The position numbers were made by a program, and so were the translations under genes. Shown one piece after another: positions 58,895 through 64,000 of a stretch of 64,000 nucleotides of DNA; position 1 is the stretch's first letter, and each line of letters opens with the position of its first letter. The stretch is from CALDOK01 sp964481655 (lineage in GTDB: Bacteria > Myxococcota_A > UBA796 > JAFGLY01): positions 8,635 to 72,634 of the forward strand of contig CAYZVO010000013.1 of the NCBI GenBank assembly GCA_964481655.1, in the 5' to 3' direction. A model generated the notes under the pieces. It did no database searches. It saw only the letters and a list, made by a program, of their open reading frames with translations, and was not told where the DNA came from.

Positions 58895-59623
58895 TCAGAC
58901 GGTCTCGAACTCCTCCTCCTGCTCCTCGTCGTCGTCGCTGGTCCCCGCGCTGTCGTCGGGTTCGACCACGCGGATGATGTCGCCGAGCTCGATCTCGACG
59001 CCGTCGATCTCCGGCACGGGGGTGCCGGAGGAGTAGTTCATGGTGTCGACCACGCCGCTCACCATGGAGTAGACGGTGACCTCGTCGCCGTCTGTGTCGT
59101 TCGCTTCGATCTCGAAGGTGTAGACGCCTTCGTCGGCGGTGCCACCCGAGGTGGTCTCGCCGTTCCAGCTGTAGCTGCCTTCGCCCTCGGCGAGACCGCC
59201 CAGGGTGATGCTGGCCACGACCGTGCCGTCCTCGTCCATGATGTTGAGGGTGGCCTCGCTGGCCTCGCCCTCGGCGTCGTAGTGGAGGTCGACGCTGCCT
59301 TCGCCGTCGTAGCTGAAGCTGTCGCCGTAGGCCACGACCTCCTTGCCGATGAGCTGGGTCATGGACGCGTTGTTCATGGAGCTGGTGGCCATGTAGAGCG
59401 TGTCCATGCCGTCGTTGAGGGTCATGAGCTGCTCGAGGGAGCTGAACTGGGCCAGCTGGGCCACGAACTCCTGGGACTCCTGGGGGTTGAGCGGGTCCTG
59501 ATTCTGCAGCTGCGTGATCAGCAGGTTCAGGAAGGTCTCCTGGTCCAGGTCGGCGTTGCCGTAGGTCGTCGTGGCCGACGACACATCGGAGTAGCTCGCG
59601 GCGTCTGTGATGGTGACACTCAT
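58895..59623 (-). CDS. flgD: Hook assembly cap protein FlgD
   Basis: 242 residues. Core: DLDQETFLNLLITQLQNQDPLNPQESQEFVAQLAQFSSLEQLMTLNDGMDTL, then MTQLIGKEVVAYGDSFSYDG and a C-terminal Ig-like FlgD domain (GSYSWNGETTSGGTADEGVYTFEIEANDTDG). The tail is a run of acidic residues (DDDEEQEEEFETV). FlgD forms the cap on which hook subunits are inserted. It starts the flgD-flgE transcript. Confidence 0.94.
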   Translation of the reverse strand: MSVTITDAASYSDVSSATTTYGNADLDQETFLNLLITQLQNQDPLNPQESQEFVAQLAQFSSLEQLMTLNDGMDTLYMATSSMNNASMTQLIGKEVVAYGDSFSYDGEGSVDLHYDAEGEASEATLNIMDEDGTVVASITLGGLAEGEGSYSWNGETTSGGTADEGVYTFEIEANDTDGDEVTVYSMVSGVVDTMNYSSGTPVPEIDGVEIELGDIIRVVEPDDSAGTSDDDEEQEEEFETV

Positions 59624-59641
59624 GGCTTACCTCGTGTCTCC

Positions 59642-59668
59642 GATTCGGACGTCGCCGGCCGGACTTGA
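59642..59668 (-). promoter_or_regulatory. Sigma-28 type promoter for flgD-flgE
   Basis: Minus strand CTCAAG, 15-base spacer, TCCGAATC, nearly identical in -35 and -10 to the flgM promoter, 19 bases upstream of the flgD ATG. Confidence 0.6.
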
Positions 59669-59706
59669 GAGAGATGTGGGTCGTTGTGTCAGGAGGGGTG
59701 GTGCCA

Positions 59707-60723
59707 TCACACGAGATCCTCCTTGTCGCCGCCGATGGGCAGGTAGATCTCGCCCTTCTCGGACAGCTCGAGCGCCAGGGAGGCGATCTGCGTCTGGGCG
59801 TCGTCCACCACGGAGCGGCGGATGGGGCCGATGATCTCGAGGGCCTCGCGGATGTCGTCGGCCGCGCGGGAGCTGAGGTTCTTGAAGAAGCGCTCGCGGG
59901 TGCGGGCCTTGGCGCCCTTGAGAGCCCGGACGAGCTCCTCGCGGTCCACCTGCTTGAGCAGGGCCTGGATGCCGCGGTCGTCCAGGTCGGCCAGGTCGTC
60001 GAAGACCACCATGCGCCGGCGCAGGGCCTGGGCGAGCTCGTCGTCCTCGTCGGCGATGGCGCCGAGGACGCGCTCGTTCTTGTCCTTCTTCATGTTGCCC
60101 AGCACGCGGGCCGTGCTCTCGACGCCGCCCACGGGCAGGTGGTCGACGCTGCCGCCGAGCACCGACCGGATGGAGGTGCAGATGTCGTCAGCGAGCTCGC
60201 CCGGGATGAAGCGCAGCTTGGCCATGCGTCGGGTCACGTCGGGGATGAGCTCCTCGTCGAGGTGCTGCATCACCCGCGCGGCGTTGCCCGGGCCCATCAG
60301 CGCCAGGGCGGCGGCCTGGGTCTGCAGATGCTCGTCGCGGAGCAGGGCGGCCACGGACTTCGACGGCAGCTTCGCCACGAAGGCCTCGAACTCGACGTCG
60401 GTGCGGCGATACACGTTCTGCAGCACCTCGTCTCGGCGCTGCTCGTCCAGCAGATCGGGCAGCACGTTGCGGATGTACTGGGGGCCGCTCGAGGGCATCA
60501 GGCTGACGTCGTGGAGGGTGCGGATGAAGGTCTGCACGACGTCCTCGATGACGTCGTGGTCCACGTGCTCGATGGAGGCCATGGCGAGTCCGATGGCCTG
60601 CAGCTCGGTGGTCTCGAGCTTGCGCAGGATCTTCTTGGCCACTTCCTTGTCCAGGTACATGACCAGGATCGCGGCGCGCTGGATGCCGGTCAGTTCCTGG
60701 GCTTCGGCGGGGGCGGTGGCCAT
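59707..60723 (-). CDS. fliG: Flagellar switch protein FliG
   Basis: 338 residues, normal length. N-domain LTGIQRAAILVMYLDKEVAKKILRKLETTELQAIGLAMASIEHVD; middle ELIPDVTRRMAKLRFIPGELADDICTSIRSVL; C-terminal torque helix region FDDLADLDDRGIQALLKQVDREELVRALKGAKARTRERFFKNLSSRAADDIREAL with the alternating charged residues that meet MotA. FliG couples the MS ring to the stators. It lies 43 bases after fliE, in the flgC operon, not beside fliF as usual. Confidence 0.96.
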   Translation of the reverse strand: MATAPAEAQELTGIQRAAILVMYLDKEVAKKILRKLETTELQAIGLAMASIEHVDHDVIEDVVQTFIRTLHDVSLMPSSGPQYIRNVLPDLLDEQRRDEVLQNVYRRTDVEFEAFVAKLPSKSVAALLRDEHLQTQAAALALMGPGNAARVMQHLDEELIPDVTRRMAKLRFIPGELADDICTSIRSVLGGSVDHLPVGGVESTARVLGNMKKDKNERVLGAIADEDDELAQALRRRMVVFDDLADLDDRGIQALLKQVDREELVRALKGAKARTRERFFKNLSSRAADDIREALEIIGPIRRSVVDDAQTQIASLALELSEKGEIYLPIGGDKEDLV

Positions 60724-60766
60724 GGATGCCTCGGGTTGGACTAGGGGGAGGGCCCGCGGGTCGGGG

Positions 60767-61075
60767 CTAGATCTGCATGTTCATGACCTGCTGGTAGGCG
60801 TCGACCACCTTGTCTCGCACGCTCACCATGGCGCGGAGGGTGATGTCGGCTTCCTGCAGGGCGATCATGGTGCCGTGGAGGTCGGGCGTCTGGCCCGCGG
60901 CGAGCTCGGCGAGCTTGTCGTCGGCGCCGACCTGGGTCTCGTTGACCGAGTCCATGGCGTTCTGCAGCGTGTCGGCGAACGAGCCGCCGCCGCTGTTCGC
61001 GACCGGCTTGCTGGCGGTGGGGAGCTGGGCCTGCCAGGCGGCTCCTCCGACAGCGGGGATGGCGTGGATGGACAT
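60767..61075 (-). CDS. fliE: Rod adaptor protein FliE
   Basis: 102 residues. Typical FliE ending: FADTLQNAMDSVNETQVGADDKLAELAAGQTPDLHGTMIALQEADITLRAMVSVRDKVVDAYQQVMNMQI. FliE links the MS ring to the rod and is the first exported protein. Two bases separate it from flgC. Confidence 0.94.
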   Translation of the reverse strand: MSIHAIPAVGGAAWQAQLPTASKPVANSGGGSFADTLQNAMDSVNETQVGADDKLAELAAGQTPDLHGTMIALQEADITLRAMVSVRDKVVDAYQQVMNMQI

Positions 61076-61077
61076 GG

Positions 61078-61500
61078 CTACCTCCCGATGCTCAGGGCTT
61101 CGGTCGCCATCTGGCGGGTGGTCTCGACGACCTTGGTGTTGGCCTCGAAGCTGCGCGAGGTGCCCATCAGATCGACCATCTCCTCCATCAGGTTGATGTC
61201 GGGGTAGGCGACGTAGCCGTCAGCGTCCGCGTCGGGATGGCTCGGGTCGAAGACCATCACGGGCTGGGCGTCGTCTTCGACGATCTCGGTCACGACCGGC
61301 TCCGCCATGGCCTGCTCCAGCATGTCGCCGAAGGGGTTGACCTGACGGGTCTCGAAGACGGGGAGCTTGCGCTGGTAGGGGCCACCTTCGTCGGTGCGCG
61401 TCGTGCGTGCGTTCGCCATGTTGGAGGCGATGGTCTGCAGACGAACACGCTGAGACGACAGGCCAGAGGCGCTGATCTGGAATGTATCGAGCAGGTTCAT
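61078..61500 (-). CDS. flgC: Flagellar rod protein FlgC
   Basis: 140 residues. Rod protein start FQISASGLSSQRVRLQTIASNMANARTTRTDEGGPYQRKLPVFE, then YVAYPDINLMEEMVDLMGTSRSFEANTKVVETTRQMATEALSIGR, both diagnostic of FlgC. It assembles the proximal rod. First gene of the flgC-fliE-fliG operon; flgB is in another operon. Confidence 0.96.
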   Translation of the reverse strand: MNLLDTFQISASGLSSQRVRLQTIASNMANARTTRTDEGGPYQRKLPVFETRQVNPFGDMLEQAMAEPVVTEIVEDDAQPVMVFDPSHPDADADGYVAYPDINLMEEMVDLMGTSRSFEANTKVVETTRQMATEALSIGR

Positions 61501-61521
61501 CGGTCCTCCTGGACACGCCCC

Positions 61522-61548
61522 TACTCGGTCGGTCGCGCTGAGACTTTA
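61522..61548 (-). promoter_or_regulatory. Sigma-28 type promoter for flgC-fliE-fliG
   Basis: Minus strand CCCTAAAG, 15-base spacer, ACCGAGTA. An A6 tract (T6 at 61563-61568) lies about 14 bases upstream of the -35, placed as at fliN and flgB. It is 22 bases upstream of the flgC ATG. Confidence 0.7.
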
Positions 61549-61570
61549 GGGCCCGGCGAAACTTTTTTCC

Positions 61571-61602
61571 AAAAAGATCGAGGGCCCCATTCCAGGGGCC
61601 CT
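61571..61602 (-). terminator. Terminator after the fliD-fliS operon
   Basis: AGGGCCCC / GGGGCCCT 8-bp stem, loop ATTCCA, followed on the minus strand by CGATCTTTTT. It begins 20 bases after the last gene of the fliD operon. Confidence 0.7.
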
Positions 61603-61621
61603 TCGCGCGACACAGGATCGT

Positions 61622-61930
61622 CTAAACACGGCGTCTCAGGCGCTGTCCCGTGTGGTTCGATCGCAGCTGGCCGTATCCACGTACGCCTGCACGGCGCTCG
61701 CCGATGGTCGAGAGTTCGCCCTCGATGTGTTCCATGCCATCGCGGATAAGCTCGCTGAGCTTCGTGATACATCTCCCGACCTGTGCCCGCTGCTCCGGGT
61801 CGAGTTGCGGTCCCATGGCGCGCGCTTGCTTCGCGAGCTTGGTGACGGCCTCGAGGTTCAGGGGCTCCCCCGCGGCGCCGGCCTCCACCAGGGCCTCCAG
61901 GTCGCGGGACCAGCTCGCGAAGTCGCTCAT
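61622..61930 (-). CDS. Small helical protein behind fliS, FliT-like by position
   Basis: 102 residues from the ATG at 61930, overlapping the fliS stop (ATGA). Helical: FASWSRDLEALVEAGAAGEPLNLEAVTKLAKQARAMG... RAQVGRCITKLSELIRDGMEHIEGELSTIGERRAGVRGYGQLR, with an Arg-rich tail. FliT, a helical chaperone for FliD, often follows fliS, and FlgN-type proteins share the C-terminal GYG-Arg pattern, so a FliT/FlgN-like chaperone is my best guess. Similarity is too weak for a gene name. Confidence 0.6.
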   Translation of the reverse strand: MSDFASWSRDLEALVEAGAAGEPLNLEAVTKLAKQARAMGPQLDPEQRAQVGRCITKLSELIRDGMEHIEGELSTIGERRAGVRGYGQLRSNHTGQRLRRRV

Positions 61931-62295
61931 TCTGCCGCCTCGACCGCGTCGGTCCAGGTCTTCAGCAGCGAGGAGGTGATCTCCATGACGCCGCGCACCT
62001 TGTCCGGGTCCTGGGTGGAACCAGCCTTGGCCAGCTCGCGGATGCACCAGACGTACAGGCGGCTCAGCTGGGCGGTGAGCTCCGGCGCGACCTCGTGGTC
62101 GAGGCAGAGGCTCAGCTCGCTGTAGGCTGCGCGGGCGAAGGCGAGGTGGTCCCGCGCCTCTTTCTTTTCACCCTCCTCCATGGCGTCGACGGCGCACTGA
62201 AGGCGCTCGTGGGCGGTCTCGAGCAGCAGCAGCAGCAGGGTTTCGTTCGGTGCGGTCTCGAGGGCCGTGGTCTTGTACTGCTGGAGGCCTCTCAT
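61927..62295 (-). CDS. fliS: Flagellin export chaperone FliS
   Basis: 122 residues from the ATG at 62295 (CAGGAG before it). YKTTALETAPNETLLLLLLETAHERLQCAVDAMEEGEKKEARDHLAFARAAYSELSLCLDHE... LSRLYVWCIRELAKA, the characteristic FliS four-helix outline. FliS caps the C-terminal helix of flagellin before export. It follows fliD by 31 bases, the usual order. Confidence 0.92.
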   Translation of the reverse strand: MRGLQQYKTTALETAPNETLLLLLLETAHERLQCAVDAMEEGEKKEARDHLAFARAAYSELSLCLDHEVAPELTAQLSRLYVWCIRELAKAGSTQDPDKVRGVMEITSSLLKTWTDAVEAAE

Positions 62296-62326
62296 GATGG
62301 GCTCCTGTTGGCGGGCGCCGGGGTGC

Positions 62327-63700
62327 TTAGCTGTCTGAGTCACTCGAGCTGAACAGAGCGTCGAGGTAGGACGTGGTGGCCTCGAGCACGCCGAGGGTCA
62401 CCTCCATCGCCTCGTACTGAGAGCGCAGGCGCTGCTCGTAGCGGTCGATGCGGTCCTCGTAGCGGTCGATCTGGTCCTCGAGGTCGTCGATGCGGCTGTC
62501 CAGGGAGTCGTAGCGAGTCTGGAGGGTGCCGGAGTCGCTGTCCACGTAGACGTCGATGAGGCCCGTGGTCGTGTCGGTGCCCAGCAGCGCGGCGGCGAAG
62601 CCGTCGTCGCTGGTGAACATGGCCTCGACCTCGTCGTAGTGATCGTCCAGGGCGTCGCCGAAGCTGTCCTGGTCGAAGTCGATGTTGCCGTCGCTGTCGG
62701 TGGTGATGCCGAGGAACGACAGGGCCTCGATGGTGTCGCCGCTGGTGTACTGGGCGGTCAGGGCGGTCGCGAGACCGCTGGCCACGCGCTGCACGCTGCT
62801 CTCACCGACGAACGCACCGCGGATGCCTTCCTCGCCGTTGTACACGCTCTGGGTGTCGATGTAGTCGATCACCTCGTTGTAGGCGTCCACGAAGGTCTGG
62901 ATGTTCTCGACCATCGTGGACCGGTCCTCGGTCACCGTCACGGTCACCGGGCTGGTGGTCTCCTGGGTCAAGGTGAGCTGCAGGCCGGGCACGGCGTCGC
63001 TCACGATGTTCGAGTCCGAGGCGATGTCGATGCCGTTGATGGTGAAGGAGGCGTCCTGTGCCGACTGGGTCTCGGTGAACGTGGGCACGGCGCCAGCGCC
63101 GGCGGTGGCGCCCGCCGCGAAGTCGATGGTGTTGTCCGCGCCGGTGTCTTCGCCGACCAGAACCATCTGGTACGGGTTGGTGTCGCTGCCGTTGTTGACG
63201 ATGTAGGCGGTGACGCCCTCGACCTCGTCGTTGATGGCGTCCACCAGATCCTGCATCGAGGTCTCGTCGGACGCGAGGGTGACCGTGACTGGGGCGGCGT
63301 CGCCATAGGTGATGGTGTAGTCGCCGTAGGCGATGGTGTCCGCGTCGGTGTAGGAGTCGAAGCTCTGGTCCGAGACCTCGAGCTCCGAGGTGGCCAACTG
63401 GCTGACGTCCACCTCGTAGGCGCCGGCGATGGCCTCGCCGGTGGCCTCGGACAGCACCGAGGTCTCGTCGCTGGAGCTGGCGGTGAAGGCGCGGAAGTCG
63501 GTCGATTCGTTGAGGGTCTCGAGGGAGGCGGTGAGGTCGTCCAGGCGGCTCATCAGGCCCGACAGGGCCTCCTGCTTGTCCTCGTAGCCGGAGACCGTGT
63601 CCTCCAGGCTCTCCTTGGGGACGGAGTAGACCGCCACGAGGGAGTCGATGATGGAGCTGGTGTCCAGACCGGAGACGATTCCGTCGACTGCGATGGTCAT
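62327..63700 (-). CDS. fliD: Filament cap protein FliD
   Basis: 457 residues. Start MTIAVDGIVSGLDTSSIIDSLVAVYSVPKESLEDTVSGYEDKQEALSGL is the FliD signature (SGLDxxxII). It also has SFTINGIDIASDSNIVSDAVPGLQLTLTQETT, a coiled coil at the end (RIDDLEDQIDRYEDRIDRYEQRLRSQYEAMEVTLGVL) and the acidic SSSDSDS tail. FliD caps the filament tip and also gives it adhesive properties in many bacteria. First gene of the fliD-fliS operon, downstream of the second flagellin. Confidence 0.95.
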   Translation of the reverse strand: MTIAVDGIVSGLDTSSIIDSLVAVYSVPKESLEDTVSGYEDKQEALSGLMSRLDDLTASLETLNESTDFRAFTASSSDETSVLSEATGEAIAGAYEVDVSQLATSELEVSDQSFDSYTDADTIAYGDYTITYGDAAPVTVTLASDETSMQDLVDAINDEVEGVTAYIVNNGSDTNPYQMVLVGEDTGADNTIDFAAGATAGAGAVPTFTETQSAQDASFTINGIDIASDSNIVSDAVPGLQLTLTQETTSPVTVTVTEDRSTMVENIQTFVDAYNEVIDYIDTQSVYNGEEGIRGAFVGESSVQRVASGLATALTAQYTSGDTIEALSFLGITTDSDGNIDFDQDSFGDALDDHYDEVEAMFTSDDGFAAALLGTDTTTGLIDVYVDSDSGTLQTRYDSLDSRIDDLEDQIDRYEDRIDRYEQRLRSQYEAMEVTLGVLEATTSYLDALFSSSDSDS

Positions 63701-63736
63701 GGGTGAACTCCTGGCCTCACGCTTGGGCTACCTGTT

Positions 63737-63764
63737 GAAACGGTCCCGGGGACCGGGACCTTTA
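63737..63764 (-). promoter_or_regulatory. Possible sigma-28-like promoter with palindrome before fliD
   Basis: Minus strand CCTAAAG, 16-base spacer, ACCGTTTC (four of eight matches). The spacer contains a perfect 8-bp inverted repeat, GGTCCCGG (63742-63749) and CCGGGACC (63753-63760). Confidence 0.4.
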
Positions 63765-63772
63765 GGCGAAAT

Positions 63773-63799
63773 GAGCCGGGCTCGGGCCGAGCCCGGCTC
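63773..63799 (-). terminator. Terminator after second flagellin
   Basis: A 13-bp GC palindrome (63773-63785 with 63787-63799) 28 bases after the flagellin stop, followed on the minus strand by ATTTCG. Confidence 0.65.
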
Positions 63800-63827
63800 T
63801 GGAACGGCGGCCCGCAGCCGCCGGGGG

Positions 63828-64000
63828 CTAGCCGAGCAGGCTGAGCACCCCCTGGTTCATCGCCTTCGCCTGGGCGAGGACCGAGACACCCGCCTGTTGC
63901 AGGATCTGGTTCTTGGCCAGCTCTGCGGTCTCGTAGGCGAAGTCTGCGTCGCGGATCTGGCTCTCGGCACCCTCCAGGTTCTCGACGTAGGTCTCCATGT
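63828..64000 (-). CDS. fliC: Flagellin (copy 2), C-terminal fragment
   Basis: The 3' end of a second flagellin gene that runs off the right edge; stop TAG at 63828-63830. The visible 56 residues (METYVENLEGAESQIRDADF ... QILQQAGVSVLAQAK ... LLG) form the C-terminal D0/D1 helix. They differ from copy 1 at four positions only. A terminator and the fliD operon follow. Multiple flagellins per cell are common; whether this copy differs in its central domain cannot be seen. Confidence 0.95.
   Translation of the reverse strand, partial: METYVENLEGAESQIRDADFAYETAELAKNQILQQAGVSVLAQAKAMNQGVLSLLG

Overview
This is a very GC-rich window from a Gram-negative bacterium. The lipoproteins with Asp/Glu/Thr-rich linkers, the flagellar genes for an outer-membrane L ring, and the style of the non-flagellar genes suggest a deltaproteobacterial or Myxococcota-like organism. 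No rRNA or other taxonomic marker is present, so that placement is an inference. A run of ten Ns at 5270-5279 inside G/C homopolymers shows that the sequence is a scaffolded assembly, probably from a metagenome.

Positions 1-31828 are an accessory half with genes on both strands. They encode a truncated two-component-type beta-propeller protein, a metallo-beta-lactamase-fold lipoprotein, a glycosyltransferase, an ornithine cyclodeaminase family enzyme, a Gp157-like protein, a THUMP RNA methyltransferase and a remarkable fused double tyrosine phenol-lyase-like protein. A four-gene forward run follows: ATP-grasp, a degenerate sulfatase-fold lipoprotein and two CAP-type lipoproteins. Next come an arylsulfotransferase-like lipoprotein and a tightly coupled reverse operon (GH92 glycosidase, a PPDK-like phosphotransferase lacking its usual C-terminal barrel, a flippase-like membrane protein). 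Opposite that operon lie a B12-binding radical SAM enzyme and a TPR-sulfotransferase. The half ends with a zinc peptidase lipoprotein, single-stranded DNA-binding protein, an Rhs/YD-repeat protein and small lipoproteins.

Positions 31830-64000 are almost entirely flagellar, with every gene on the minus strand. They cover the export apparatus (flhB fliR fliQ fliP fliO fliH fliI fliJ), switch and basal body (fliG fliM two fliN, fliF fliE flgB flgC flgG flgA flgH), stator (motA motB two fliL, motE-like), hook and cap (flgD flgE fliK flgK flgL fliD fliS), two flagellins, and the regulators fliA and flgM with the chaperone flgN. flhA, flgI, flgF, flgJ and chemotaxis genes are not in the window.

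The operons are unified by a repeated promoter of sigma-28 (FliA) type, TAAA-N15-ACCGATAG or close variants. It precedes even genes that are early in the standard hierarchy (export apparatus, MS ring, rod), fliA's own operon and flgM. Several copies have an A-tract about 14 bases upstream of the -35. One such promoter drives a novel pair, a small predicted outer-membrane barrel plus a 722-residue TPR protein, which is a candidate for an undescribed flagellum-associated outer-membrane part. flgK carries an in-frame stop codon.
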